Part shown: in pieces, positions 51,894 through 61,264 of the stretch
Numbering within the stretch: position 1 is the stretch's first letter
Layout of the letters: each line of letters begins with the position of its first letter
Source: a bacterium
GTDB taxonomy: Bacteria > Actinomycetota > Acidimicrobiia > Spongiisociales > UBA5794
NCBI GenBank assembly: GCA_024228555.1
Contig: JAAETI010000123.1
Coordinates: 35,964-99,963, forward strand
Length of the DNA stretch: 64,000 nucleotides
Reading direction: 5' to 3'
Program-made: the position numbers and the translations under genes
Notes under the pieces: model-generated
The model's database searches: none
Seen by the model: the letters and a program-made list of their open reading frames with translations, nothing else
Told to the model about the DNA's origin: nothing

Positions 51894-52361
51894 ATGGCAG
51901 TTCGGCGTGTTCGTCGGATAGTGAGAAAACTTGATCCGTGGACGGTGCTGAAGGCGTCGTTTGTCTTCAACGCGGTCATGGGGCTGATCTACGTGCTCGG
52001 ATCGTGGGTGATGTGGTCGCTGGTCTTGCAGAAGGGCATTCCCGAGAGGATCGTCGAGCTCTTTGATGCTGTCACGATCGAACTGACCATCGACGGCCCG
52101 CTCTATTTCCGGATCGTGGTACTCCTTGCAGTCATTGGTGTCATTGGAATGACCGCGTTCATGACGCTCGGTGCCGTCATCTACAACTTGATCTCTGACC
52201 TTGTGGGTGGGGTAGAAGTGACCGTTCTCGAAGAGACCTACAACGTCGCCCAGCCACAACAGGCACCCCGTCCTCGGACTTCTGGTTGGCGGCCCTTCCC
52301 TCAGCCCCGAACCAACGGGAACCCCGTGGAGCCGGAGCGGGAGTCCGTTTCCCCGCAGTAG
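51894..52361 (+). CDS. DUF3566 transmembrane protein
   Basis: A 155-residue protein starting behind aaggag. A basic N-terminal segment (RRVRRIVRKLDPWTVLKASFVFN) is followed by a TM helix at about 24-46, a periplasmic-type amphipathic part (IPERIVELFDAVTIELT), a second TM at about 75-100 ending in AVIYNLISDLVGGVEVT, and a Pro-rich tail. This is the DUF3566 pattern, found after gyrA in actinobacteria (Rv0007 place). No tRNA genes follow it here. The role is unknown; a link to cell division is suspected. Confidence 0.9.
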   Translation: MAVRRVRRIVRKLDPWTVLKASFVFNAVMGLIYVLGSWVMWSLVLQKGIPERIVELFDAVTIELTIDGPLYFRIVVLLAVIGVIGMTAFMTLGAVIYNLISDLVGGVEVTVLEETYNVAQPQQAPRPRTSGWRPFPQPRTNGNPVEPERESVSPQ

Positions 52362-52484
52362 CAGAGTAGGTCACTAGTCCTATTGCCACTCGCGTTTATG
52401 GTTCCTAAGTTCTTTGGGTAGTTTTACCGATAACTCTCATACGGAATGCGACTTCGCACGGAAGCGATCGAGAGTAGGGGACCC

Positions 52485-54074
52485 ATGAACTTCTTAGCCC
52501 AAGGTGACGGCAAGCGTCGTAATCTCCTGATTCTGTTGACCTCGATGGCTCTGACCGTTGGTCTTCTCTCCCCGGCTGCGGCCACCGCTGAAGTTGCTGA
52601 TACACCCGCCGCTGCGGCCGCTCAGGATCCGCAGTTTCTCGATTCTGGCTGGGAAGATGCCCGATCAATGGAGTGGTGGTACCAGCCGAAGTATTACGCC
52701 GGTTCGATGTACTGGGTTGCCCAGGAGATCACGGGTGCCGCCGAGTATTGGAACGACGAGTACACCGGCGAGGGCGTCGATGTGGCCCTCATCGATTCCG
52801 GCGTTGTCCCCGTCGATGGTCTCGACTCGACGAACAAGGTCATAAACGGAATCGACCTCTCCTTCGAGTCACAGGCCGACAACCTTCGCTACCTCGACAC
52901 CTATGGCCACGGAACCCACATGGCTGGGATCATCGCCGGCCGCTCCTCAGAGGTTGAGAGCGACGACATCCAAAAGGGTGAAGACGAGGGCTTTCTCGGT
53001 ATGGCCCCCAACAGCCGCATCGTCAACGTCAAGGTTGCCGACAACAACGGCGCCGTTGACGTTTCCCAGATCATTGCTGCCATCACTTGGGTGGTGGAGC
53101 ACAAGAACGACCACGGCATGAACATCAGGGTCCTCAACCTGTCGTACGGGACTGACTCCTTCCAGGATGCCGACATCGACCCCTTGGCATTCGCCGTGGA
53201 ACGAGCCTGGAAAGCCGGGATTGTGGTCGTGGTCGCTGCCGGCAATGACGGCAACAGCAGCCCCCTCCGCGATCCTGCGGTCAACCCATACGTGATTGCC
53301 GTCGGTGCATCCGACAGCAAGATGAGCTACAGCGCCCACGACGACACGGTTCCGTCGTTCTCCAGTTGCGGTACCAGCGGCCGCCACTTGGATGTCGTTG
53401 CCCCTGGCCAGTCCATAGTCAGCTTGCGCAACCCCGGATCACATGCCGATGTGAACTACCCGGAAGCGGCAGTCGGTGAGCAGTTCTTCCTCGGGTCGGG
53501 CACATCGCAAGCCGCCGCCGTTGTGTCAGGTGCTGTGGCCCTGATCATCGAGCAACGTCCCAACATCACCCCCGATCAGGTCAAGGCCCTGCTGATGCAG
53601 ACGGCCCAGCCGCTGCCGAAAGCCAAAGGGTTTTGTCAGGGCGCCGGGCTCATCGACCTCAAGGAAGCCCGCGGGACCAACACTCCTCAAGCCACGCAGA
53701 ACTATGCGGCCGCCACCGGCATGGGCAGCCTCGAGGGTGCCCGTGGGTCCGACCACCTGAGCGTTGATGGTGTAACTCTCGAGGGCGAGCAGGACATCTT
53801 TGGCGGCGAGTGGGACCCCGAGTCCTTCGTCAGGTACGCCTTGCGCGAAACGTCATTCGTTGGCGAGGACTGGAACGGCACCTCCTGGTCGGGCACCTCC
53901 TGGTCGGGCACCTCCTGGTCGGGCACCAGCTGGTCTGACTACGTATGGTCTGACTACGTATGGTCTGACTACGTATGGTCTGGTACTAGCTGGTCTGGTA
54001 CTTCGTGGTCTGGTACTTCGTGGTCTGGTACTTCTTGGAGTGACTCGATGTGGTTGGGTCTGAGCTGGGGCTAA
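52485..54074 (+). CDS. Secreted subtilisin-family (S8) serine protease with Trp-rich C-terminal repeats
   Basis: 529 residues from ATG 52485 (gtagggga upstream). A signal peptide (NLLILLTSMALTVGLLSPAAA) is followed by the S8 catalytic domain with Asp in VALIDSGVVPVDG, His in YGHGTHMAGIIAGR and Ser in SGTSQAAAVVSGAVAL. After a linker, residues about 465-529 are a tandem array of five-residue units of the types WSGTS and WSDYV, ending in MWLGLSWG. The array may bind cell wall or polymer, or drive self-assembly; this is not known. Confidence 0.92.
   Translation: MNFLAQGDGKRRNLLILLTSMALTVGLLSPAAATAEVADTPAAAAAQDPQFLDSGWEDARSMEWWYQPKYYAGSMYWVAQEITGAAEYWNDEYTGEGVDVALIDSGVVPVDGLDSTNKVINGIDLSFESQADNLRYLDTYGHGTHMAGIIAGRSSEVESDDIQKGEDEGFLGMAPNSRIVNVKVADNNGAVDVSQIIAAITWVVEHKNDHGMNIRVLNLSYGTDSFQDADIDPLAFAVERAWKAGIVVVVAAGNDGNSSPLRDPAVNPYVIAVGASDSKMSYSAHDDTVPSFSSCGTSGRHLDVVAPGQSIVSLRNPGSHADVNYPEAAVGEQFFLGSGTSQAAAVVSGAVALIIEQRPNITPDQVKALLMQTAQPLPKAKGFCQGAGLIDLKEARGTNTPQATQNYAAATGMGSLEGARGSDHLSVDGVTLEGEQDIFGGEWDPESFVRYALRETSFVGEDWNGTSWSGTSWSGTSWSGTSWSDYVWSDYVWSDYVWSGTSWSGTSWSGTSWSGTSWSDSMWLGLSWG
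53878..54046 (+). repeat. 15-bp tandem repeat array in the S8 protease gene
   Basis: Eleven or so units of 15 bases in frame, in three groups: GGCACCTCCTGGTCG (about four), TCTGACTACGTATGG (three exact), and TCTGGTACTTCGTGG and variants (four). Groups differ in codon use for the same residues, which suggests separate expansion events. Confidence 0.9.
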
Positions 54075-54146
54075 AACAAGCATGGGTTTCTGCCGAGAGA
54101 TAGACACCGGACCATGATCGCCCCGGAGTCGATGGAAGGGATAGTG

Positions 54147-56090
54147 ATGGCCAACACGGCACCGCCATCGCTATTGACTCGGCTCAGGAAGCTGTTTGTC
54201 GGGACCTCGGGTGACCAGCGCATCTGGGTCTTGACATCGGCGATTGCACTGCTGGCGGCCCTCGGTGCGTACGGAGTGAGGTCGCTCGAGGTCCTCGACC
54301 CGACCCGCACCATCCCACCGTGGGTACTGGCCGGGCTCTTCTACGCAGGTGAGATCACGGTCGTCCACGTCAAGTTCAAGAGGAATACACAATCGTTCTC
54401 GATGAGCGAGATCCCGCTCGTCCTCGGCCTGTTCTTTGTGTCGCCGTGGGCTCTGTTGGGCGCCCAGCTGGTTGGCAACGCCGCCGCCCTGACGCTGAAC
54501 CGTCGCCAGCCGCCCATCAAACTGGCTTTCAATATGGTTCAGTTCACCCTGGTGACGGTGGTTTCGATATCCATGTTCCGCCTCCTGATCTCCGGGGCCG
54601 ATCCGTTCGGCCCCTATGGGTGGTTGGCCGCGATCGCAACGGTGGCGACTGCCAACGTCGTTGCGAACGCTTTGGTTCACGTCGCCATCCGAGCCACCGG
54701 GGGCCGGCTCACAAAGGACCAGCTCTCCGAAGTACTGCTGCTGAGCACGATGGGAGCGGCGGTCAACGCATCGCTTGCCCTGTTGTCTGTCACCCTCTTC
54801 GAGATGCGCCCCAGTTCTGTGTGGCTGGCCGTGATTCCGATCGTGGTGCTCTACGGTGCCTACCGTGCCTATATCGGGCAGAAGCAGGAACGGTATCGCC
54901 TGGAGTCACTCTATGAGGTGGTACGGGTCCTTCACGCCTCACCACAGATCGACGTTGCGATTGATGTAGCGGCCGCACAGACCATCAAGATGTTCGAGGC
55001 TGATCGTGTCGACTTTGTCCTTATCGATCAGCAAGGCCGGGGCCGAGTTCTGCAGACCACAGTCGATAGTGAGGGACCGGTCCGATCGATGGCGCGAGTC
55101 GGGCTGCTTCCCGAGCACGACCTGTTTGGCTGGCTGGATGCGCTACAGCAGCCTTCGGTGCTCACCGAAATGCCCCCGATCCCCAATGCCAGCTTGCTCA
55201 GCGACGAGATCATGGCCGCACCGCTGACCACCGAGACAGGCACGATAGGTGCCGTAGTTGTCACGGAGCCGCTCTCGGACGTGGGTGGATTTGGTGTCTC
55301 CGACGTGAAGCTTCTCGGCGCTCTTGCCGCAGAGATATCGGTCTCACTCCAGAACGGCCGACTTGAGGATTCGCTACAGGAACTGACAAGGGTCAAGGAG
55401 CAGCTCGAAGACCAGGTGCGGAGCAAGGACCAGTTCATTGCAACGGTCAGCCACGAGCTGCGTACTCCGCTGACGACGGTCCTTGGCCTCAGCCACGAGT
55501 TAGGGGAACGTCGTCCCTCGTTCTCAGAGGCGGAGCTTGACGAGATCGTGTCGCTGATCGCCAGCGAGAGCACGGAGTTGGCGAACCTGATCGAGGATCT
55601 GTTGGTGGGTGCCCGTGCAGACGTGTCGACGCTCTCCCTACATCCACAGTTCGTGAGGATCAGTGACGAGCTGTCTTCGGTTATTGATGGACACACCCAT
55701 CAGACGGCAGGCGAACCTGTAGGGGTTCGGTGGAAGACACGTCGTGACAAGCTGTGGGCGGACCCGTTGCGTCTCCGCCAGATCGTACGCAATCTGCTTA
55801 CCAATGCGACTCGATATGGGGGTAGCGAGATTTGGATCGAGGTCTCCGACAACGAGGACACGGTTGTGGTCTCCGTCCTCGACAATGGCCTCGGTGTGCC
55901 GACCAGCCTCGAGGCCAGGATCTTTGAGGCGTACGAGCGGGGCCACGAGGCTGAGGACACCAGACCGGGCTCCGTTGGTCTGGGGCTTGCGGTCTCCCGC
56001 CGCCTTGCCGACCTGATGGGGGGAACCCTCGAATATCGTCGGGTAGACGACAACACGTGTTTCGATTTGGTGTTGCCCGCTTTTCCGTAG
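54147..56090 (+). CDS. Membrane sensor histidine kinase with GAF domain (orphan)
   Basis: 647 residues from ATG 54147 (gaaggga upstream; ATG 54114 would add 11). There are seven or eight N-terminal TM segments up to about residue 240, of a MASE-like sensor, then a GAF-like domain (about 250-400), a short coiled coil (LEDSLQELTRVKEQLEDQVR), the HisKA domain with His436 in ATVSHELRTPLTTVLGL, and the HATPase domain with NLLTNATRYGG, LDNGLGVP and SVGLGLAVSRRLADLMGG. No response regulator gene is adjacent, so its partner must be elsewhere. Confidence 0.9.
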   Translation: MANTAPPSLLTRLRKLFVGTSGDQRIWVLTSAIALLAALGAYGVRSLEVLDPTRTIPPWVLAGLFYAGEITVVHVKFKRNTQSFSMSEIPLVLGLFFVSPWALLGAQLVGNAAALTLNRRQPPIKLAFNMVQFTLVTVVSISMFRLLISGADPFGPYGWLAAIATVATANVVANALVHVAIRATGGRLTKDQLSEVLLLSTMGAAVNASLALLSVTLFEMRPSSVWLAVIPIVVLYGAYRAYIGQKQERYRLESLYEVVRVLHASPQIDVAIDVAAAQTIKMFEADRVDFVLIDQQGRGRVLQTTVDSEGPVRSMARVGLLPEHDLFGWLDALQQPSVLTEMPPIPNASLLSDEIMAAPLTTETGTIGAVVVTEPLSDVGGFGVSDVKLLGALAAEISVSLQNGRLEDSLQELTRVKEQLEDQVRSKDQFIATVSHELRTPLTTVLGLSHELGERRPSFSEAELDEIVSLIASESTELANLIEDLLVGARADVSTLSLHPQFVRISDELSSVIDGHTHQTAGEPVGVRWKTRRDKLWADPLRLRQIVRNLLTNATRYGGSEIWIEVSDNEDTVVVSVLDNGLGVPTSLEARIFEAYERGHEAEDTRPGSVGLGLAVSRRLADLMGGTLEYRRVDDNTCFDLVLPAFP

Positions 56091-56093
56091 CCG

Positions 56094-58127
56094 CTAGAAC
56101 TCCGGTAGGACCACACGATGGGGGAAGGTGATCGCCTCGTCCCCCGTTGCCCCAACCTCCAGCGGTTGGCTGAAGCGAATCTGTTCGATGATGCAGAGTC
56201 CTTCAGAGTCGGCGCGGCAATACAGCAGGGTGACGTCGGCGGTGATGAGACCCGTGCCCGCGGAGAAGTCCGCGGCTATTGGGAACGGCAGCTCAATGCC
56301 CGTGAGGTATTGCTCGTTGCCCTGGGGAAACTGCGCGATCGAACCAGTCACGGTGAAGCTGATGGACGACGGAGCATCCTCGTTGACTTTGTAGCCGTCT
56401 GGAAGTTCGATGGCGAGATTGATGGTCCCGGCTCCAGCGGCGACCGTGACGGACTCGAGAGCGACGATTGTGCCGGGGAACGCTGCGTCCTCGGGTGGAG
56501 CGGTGAAGTTCTCGATGCCGTGCAACACGAGTGTTGACGTTTCTAAAGTCTCAAGATCTACAACACGTACAACGTGGTTGTTGGTGTCAGCGACGTACAG
56601 GATTCCCGCAGCGAGGGCGAGGCCACCCGGTTCGTAGAACTGTGGGGCGGTCCCGTCGGCCCACCCCTGCGTGGAGCCGAGAAAGGTTGTTGTTGCGCCG
56701 GTTGTGGTGTCGATCCGCTTCAGCTTGCTGTTGTAGGTGTCGGCGATGACTAGATCGCCACTGGTCTCATCCCACACAACACCGAGAGGGTGCTGCAGTC
56801 GAGCTTCGGTGCCTTCCCCGTCGATATCCCCGAAGTCGAAGAGATTCACGTCCGAGCCAGAAAGAGTGCCGGTGGTTCCGTCTGCAGCCAGCGCATCGGC
56901 CCAGCGGATCGCACTCGACTCGGAGTCTGCGAAATAGAGGCGATCGGCGGCATCGAATACAAGACCGCTCGGCTGGGCGAGTTCTGCATCGGCGAGCGGA
57001 GCGTTGGCTACCCCTTCGCGGGCACTGCCAACGGCGGGACTGACGACACCTCCTTCGACGTCGGCAACCCAGATCTGGTGAAAGCCGGCCATCGCTATCC
57101 ACAGCCGTTCGTCGTGGAGAGTCAGCCCCCATGGTGAGTTCAGACGGACAGTGTCGGCCAAGCCGGCTGCGGGTGGCCAGCCCTGCTGGCCGGTGCCGGC
57201 GACAGTGGTGACCTCGCCGGTTGCGGTGTCTATCGCACGGATCGCGTGGTTATTGGTGTCAGCAACGTACAGCGTTCCTGCCGCCTCGTCGTAGGCCAAT
57301 CCTTGTGGTGCGTCGAATTCGGCGGTGAGCGCGACACCGCTCTCGAACCCGGGATGACCGTTGCCGTATACGGCGACGATTTCGCCGGTCGCCGGCTCTG
57401 CGGCCAGAATTCGATGATGTCCGGTATCGCTTATGTACAAGAGGCCGTCACCGGTGGTCACCTTGCCAGGGTACGAGAGAACCGTGTTGGCTTGTGTGGC
57501 GCTTTCGAGCGCAAGTTCGACGGGGTTCCGGTCGATGCTGTCGCTGAACTCCGTGACGAGCGATTCGATCACCGGCTGGATGGTTTCGTACACGCCCTCG
57601 CCGGCGTGCGTGCCAACCACGTTGCCTGCGGGGTCGACCACAGCGACGGTCGGCCATGCTTGCGCCCCCCAAGTCTGCCAGATCTGGAAATCGGCGTCGT
57701 TGACGACAGGGTGTTCGATCCCGTACCGCCGCACTATCTGGCGGATGTTGTCCGTCGCACCTTCGTTGAGAAACTTGGCTGAGTGCACTCCGATCACGAC
57801 AAGTTCTGCGGCGTATTCCTCTTCGAGACGTTTTAGGTCGGGGATGATGTGAATGCAGTTGATGCATCCGTATGTCCAGAAATCGAGTACAACCACCTTG
57901 CCGACCAGGCTGCCCATCTGAAGCGGAGCAGCAATGTTCAGCCAGTCGAGGTCAACCGGAAATTCCGGGGCAGGCACCGTCCCTGCAAAGGACTGTTCAA
58001 CGATCGCGGGCTGTTCGATCCCGTCGGCCGTTGACGTGGTTGAGTCGTCGGGTTCCTCTGATATTGGAGACGTTGTGCAAGCGGTGGCGACAAGCACGAG
58101 AGCCAGGGCGGCGAGCAGACCGCGCAT
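56094..58127 (-). CDS. Lipoprotein with thioredoxin-like and NHL-repeat domains (NHLRC2-like)
   Basis: The 677-residue protein has a signal ending in ATAC (Cys17), so it is likely lipid-anchored outside. Residues about 50-210 are a thioredoxin/TlpA-like domain with a C-x-x-C site in DFWTYGCINCIHIIP and cis-Pro in AWPTVAVVD. Residues about 215-540 are an NHL beta-propeller with recurring LYVADTNNHAIR-type blades. A C-terminal beta domain has two further Cys. The order equals that of NHLRC2. A role in extracytoplasmic thiol redox or folding is inferred. It ends 3 bases from the convergent kinase gene. Confidence 0.85.
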   Translation of the reverse strand: MRGLLAALALVLVATACTTSPISEEPDDSTTSTADGIEQPAIVEQSFAGTVPAPEFPVDLDWLNIAAPLQMGSLVGKVVVLDFWTYGCINCIHIIPDLKRLEEEYAAELVVIGVHSAKFLNEGATDNIRQIVRRYGIEHPVVNDADFQIWQTWGAQAWPTVAVVDPAGNVVGTHAGEGVYETIQPVIESLVTEFSDSIDRNPVELALESATQANTVLSYPGKVTTGDGLLYISDTGHHRILAAEPATGEIVAVYGNGHPGFESGVALTAEFDAPQGLAYDEAAGTLYVADTNNHAIRAIDTATGEVTTVAGTGQQGWPPAAGLADTVRLNSPWGLTLHDERLWIAMAGFHQIWVADVEGGVVSPAVGSAREGVANAPLADAELAQPSGLVFDAADRLYFADSESSAIRWADALAADGTTGTLSGSDVNLFDFGDIDGEGTEARLQHPLGVVWDETSGDLVIADTYNSKLKRIDTTTGATTTFLGSTQGWADGTAPQFYEPGGLALAAGILYVADTNNHVVRVVDLETLETSTLVLHGIENFTAPPEDAAFPGTIVALESVTVAAGAGTINLAIELPDGYKVNEDAPSSISFTVTGSIAQFPQGNEQYLTGIELPFPIAADFSAGTGLITADVTLLYCRADSEGLCIIEQIRFSQPLEVGATGDEAITFPHRVVLPEF

Positions 58128-58130
58128 CGG

Positions 58131-58889
58131 TCAGCCGCCGTGGTGGGTGTGGGCGGCGACGTCGAGTCCAGCATCGAGGGCACGACTCAGGTACCCCTCG
58201 GCGAGATCAGCGGGTCGGCTCGGGCCGGTTGGGTAGGACGACACCACCATCGCCCCTGTGGCTAGAGCCAAGGCTTCGAGGTGAACGGCGAGGTCCGCCA
58301 CTCCCACGATGCGGGTCACGACACCCGAGCCGGTTGCAGCAGTGACACGAGCCATTGCCCCGGCCCACTCACCGCCTACCTTCGCCACGAACGCACGATC
58401 CGTACTTGCGGTCTCGCGGGGTTCTGCCCATCGGGAACCGATCGGGTCGGGAAAGGGGATAGCTTCACCGCGGCGCCGCGGGGTGCCGGGTTCTGTCCAT
58501 GCGGTCGTTACGTCAAGCACTGTGCTGGTGTCGGCCACTTCATGTGCAGTCAGTGAGGGGGCGATGCCGCTTCCGAGGTTGCACCCGGTGAGGAGTCGTA
58601 GCCCCGCCGCGGCGAAATGTTCCCCGTAATCCTCGTGGGCACCGTCTGCGTCGACCCAGACAACGCAGTCGATTTCTGCTCCGAGTGCTGCTTCGATCTG
58701 CGACTCGGGGTGTTCGTCGTCGGTTATGAGACAGTCGTATGTGGCGAGAACATCGGCATGCTCGAGTCGGCTGTCTTTCTCGGTTGGGTGCTTGTCGATC
58801 AGACCGATGGCTGTCAGCGAGCGCTCGGCGAGGAGGATGCGACCGGCGCGCGTTGCTACTTCTCCGGATTGGTGGAGGGCGAGTCGCAT
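58131..58889 (-). CDS. Hypothetical protein, Rossmann-like
   Basis: 252 residues from ATG 58889, chosen because the stop of a 41-codon frame lies 2 bases upstream, suggesting coupling; a GTG at 58928 would add 13 residues. The pattern is alternate strand-helix: LLAERSLTAIGLID, YDCLITDDEHPE, IDCVVWVDADGAHEDYGEHF, GLRLLTGCNLGSGIAPSLTAH. It resembles an NAD-binding saccharopine/homoserine dehydrogenase-like fold without a clear GxGxxG. The next gene starts 3 bases after. Function unknown. Confidence 0.6.
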   Translation of the reverse strand: MRLALHQSGEVATRAGRILLAERSLTAIGLIDKHPTEKDSRLEHADVLATYDCLITDDEHPESQIEAALGAEIDCVVWVDADGAHEDYGEHFAAAGLRLLTGCNLGSGIAPSLTAHEVADTSTVLDVTTAWTEPGTPRRRGEAIPFPDPIGSRWAEPRETASTDRAFVAKVGGEWAGAMARVTAATGSGVVTRIVGVADLAVHLEALALATGAMVVSSYPTGPSRPADLAEGYLSRALDAGLDVAAHTHHGG

Positions 58890-58891
58890 GG

Positions 58892-59017
58892 TTACCGAGG
58901 CGTCCGTTGCTGTTCGGCAGGTCCCCACGAGCCCGTGGCCTGAGGCTGCTTGACCGGACGCTTCGCATACGCGGCAATTGCTGCGGCGGCGATCGCAATG
59001 GCAATGAGACGTTTCAT
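58892..59017 (-). CDS. 41-residue small membrane protein
   Basis: The frame from ATG 59017 encodes MKRLIAIAIAAAAIAAYAKR followed by a short Pro/Gln/Gly-rich tail. The N-terminus has a basic residue pair and an Ala/Ile helix as in small anchored proteins. Its stop is 2 bases before the next start, which supports a real translated unit. Confidence 0.4.
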   Translation of the reverse strand: MKRLIAIAIAAAAIAAYAKRPVKQPQATGSWGPAEQQRTPR

Positions 59018-59071
59018 TGCTACCAGCGTACAGACTTGCGCCGAGAAGGGGTGCGGCCGTACCAGGCTTGG

Positions 59072-59803
59072 CTAGCCCACGGCGCTTTCGAACAAGCCGC
59101 CAATCCAGAAGCCCAGCACGCCTCCAACGCCGGCGATGGCGAAGTTCTCGATTCCGGAGCGGATGGGGTTGGTCTTGGTGACGATGCTCTTGGCGACCCC
59201 GACGGCGAACAACCCGACAGCGGTGAGCACGCTTGCTATCACCAACCCGGTTGTGGGGCTATCGGTGAAAGCGAAGGGGAGTACCGACGTCGAGGATCCG
59301 GCCAGGAAGAGCAAGCCCGAAGCGAACATGGCGGCGTAGGGGGAGCGTTCTTCGGTGTCGACCATCCCGAATTCCATCACCTTCATCGAATTGAGGAGCC
59401 GATCGTCGTCGCTTGAGAAGATGGTGACGGCTGTATCGAGGTCATCTCCCTCAATGGCCAGATCCGCCAGCATGTCGCGAAGTTGGTTGACTTCCATCTC
59501 ACGATGATCTCGGATGTGGTCCATTTCGAGCTTGATCTCGCGGGCAAGGACTTCGGTTTGCGACTTGGTGGCCAGATACTCGCCTGCTGCCATCGAAATT
59601 GCACCGGCGATGGCCCCCCCAACCGCGGTCAGCAGGACCTGATCGGCGGTGAGACCACCACCAACGACGACCGCAACCAGCAGAACCGTCGAAACCAACC
59701 CGTCGTTGACTCCAAGGATGATGTCGCGCCAGTACTGCCGGCTTGTCCCGATATGCGGCTCATAAGGGACGTTGCTATCGAGCGGTGTTTCGTTGTGTGC
59801 CAT
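59072..59803 (-). CDS. VIT1/CCC1-family iron/manganese transporter
   Basis: The 243-residue membrane protein has five TM segments and a cytoplasmic metal-binding helix pair. Family motifs: RDIILGVNDGLVSTVLLVAVVVGGG in TM1 (with the Asp), GAIAGAISMAAGEYLATKSQ in TM2, and an acidic helical loop (VLAREIKLEMDHIRDHREME). VIT1/CCC1 proteins export Fe2+ or Mn2+ from the cytosol. Bacterial members protect from metal excess. Substrate here is inferred. Confidence 0.88.
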   Translation of the reverse strand: MAHNETPLDSNVPYEPHIGTSRQYWRDIILGVNDGLVSTVLLVAVVVGGGLTADQVLLTAVGGAIAGAISMAAGEYLATKSQTEVLAREIKLEMDHIRDHREMEVNQLRDMLADLAIEGDDLDTAVTIFSSDDDRLLNSMKVMEFGMVDTEERSPYAAMFASGLLFLAGSSTSVLPFAFTDSPTTGLVIASVLTAVGLFAVGVAKSIVTKTNPIRSGIENFAIAGVGGVLGFWIGGLFESAVG

Positions 59804-59833
59804 TCCCGTCGAGATTACTCGGCGAAGCCGACA

Positions 59834-61264
59834 CTAAATCGAGAACCCGCCGAGCTTGGTTTCCAGGTACTCGGTGATGCCCTCGCGGCCACCCTCACGA
59901 CCCCACCCCGAGCTCTTCATGCCACCAAATGGTGCGGCGGCTGCGGTTGGGTTGATGTCGTTGATCCCGACGATTCCGTAGTCGAGGCCTTCGAACATTC
60001 GCATCGCACGGCCGAGATTCTGGGTGTACACGTAGGCGGCGAGGCCGTAGGTCGTGTCGTTGGCAAGAGCGAGCACGCGATCCTCGTTGTCGAACTCGAT
60101 GACAGGGGCCACCGGGCCAAACGTCTCGTTGTTGTAGATCTCCATGTCTCGGGTGACCCCGCTCAACACGGTCGGTGCATAGAAGAACCCCCGATCCATC
60201 CCGTCCGCCATCAGCCGGGTGCCTCCCGCACGGAGGCGGGCTCCCTTGGCGACGGCATCCTGGACCTGTCGGTCGACCTTCTCCAGCGATGGAGCGTCGA
60301 CGAGTGGTCCGATGGCGACACCCTCCTCGAGACCATTGCCGGCCCGCATTCGGCCGACCCTCTCTTCGAGTACCTCCAAGAAGCGTGCGGAAACGCTGTC
60401 ATGGACGTAGATACGGTTGGGGCTGATACACGCTTGCCCGGTGTTGAGAAACTTGAGCAGAGACAAACCCTTGGCCGCATACTCGGGATCGGCATCGTCA
60501 AAAACGATAAAGGGGGCGTGACCACCGAGTTCAAGGGAGACCCGTTTCATTGTCGTGGCGGCACGGCCGGCCAGCATCGTGCCGACCTCGGTTGACCCGG
60601 TGAATGTGATCTTGGCCACCGCCGGGTTGGTTACGAACTCGTCACCCACCGGTGCCGGGTCAGCCGTCGGCACCAGGTTGGCAACCCCAGCAGGGACACC
60701 GGCATCGTGCAGCACGTTGAAGACTTCCATTGCACACAGCGGGGTCTGTTCCGCAGGTTTGACGATAATGGTGCAGCCCGCCGCCAACGCAGGGGCGACC
60801 TTGCGGGTGATCATCGAAACTGGGTAGTTCCATGGCGTGATCGCGGCGACGACGCCGACGGGTTGCCGCAACACAAGGAACCGCTGGTCGGAGCGGGGGG
60901 CAGGGAGGATGTCCCCATAGACCCGCTTGGCTTCCTCGGCGTACCAGAGAAAGAAGTCGGCGGCGTACTGCACCTCGTTGCGGGCCGCCTTGAGCGGCTT
61001 GCCCTGTTCCTCGGTCATCAGTCGGGCCAGCGCTTCCTTGCGTTCCATCATCAGCTGATACGCACGCTGCAAGTACTCCGAGCGCTCAAAAGCGGTCAGC
61101 CGCGACCATCCGCTGAACGCTTCGGATGCGGCAAGGATGGCGTCGGCAGCATCCTGTTGCGTTCCGTCCGCAACGTCACCGATCGGCTCACCCGTTGCGG
61201 GATTTGCTACTTCGAAGCTTGAGCCGGACTGTGCTCCCCGCCATTCTCCGTCGATATACAGCAT
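59834..61264 (-). CDS. NAD(P)-dependent aldehyde dehydrogenase (succinate-semialdehyde dehydrogenase-like)
   Basis: 476 residues from ATG 61264, with a ggaggg site upstream; the frame stays open to 61795 but that extension lacks ALDH character. The fold signatures are present: AAITPWNYPVSMITRKVAPA, the oxyanion/Glu motif VSLELGGHAPFIVFDDAD, the catalytic Cys in NTGQACISPNRI and ETFGPVAPVIEFD at the C-terminal part. FLNTGQAC and EEGKPL-like EEQGKPLKAA resemble GabD. It oxidises an aldehyde to its acid; succinate semialdehyde is the most likely substrate. Confidence 0.9.
   Translation of the reverse strand: MLYIDGEWRGAQSGSSFEVANPATGEPIGDVADGTQQDAADAILAASEAFSGWSRLTAFERSEYLQRAYQLMMERKEALARLMTEEQGKPLKAARNEVQYAADFFLWYAEEAKRVYGDILPAPRSDQRFLVLRQPVGVVAAITPWNYPVSMITRKVAPALAAGCTIIVKPAEQTPLCAMEVFNVLHDAGVPAGVANLVPTADPAPVGDEFVTNPAVAKITFTGSTEVGTMLAGRAATTMKRVSLELGGHAPFIVFDDADPEYAAKGLSLLKFLNTGQACISPNRIYVHDSVSARFLEVLEERVGRMRAGNGLEEGVAIGPLVDAPSLEKVDRQVQDAVAKGARLRAGGTRLMADGMDRGFFYAPTVLSGVTRDMEIYNNETFGPVAPVIEFDNEDRVLALANDTTYGLAAYVYTQNLGRAMRMFEGLDYGIVGINDINPTAAAAPFGGMKSSGWGREGGREGITEYLETKLGGFSI

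Noticed and set aside
52362..52484. tRNA-Ile/tRNA-Ala expected after the DUF3566 gene as in mycobacteria
   Set aside because: No cloverleaf or CCA-ending tRNA-like sequence is visible in this short gap.
53878..54046. Tandem array considered as CRISPR or minisatellite outside genes
   Set aside because: 15-base units without spacers, all in the reading frame of the protease.
59483..60595. 370-codon plus-strand frame over the VIT1 and aldehyde dehydrogenase genes
   Set aside because: Antisense to two recognised genes.
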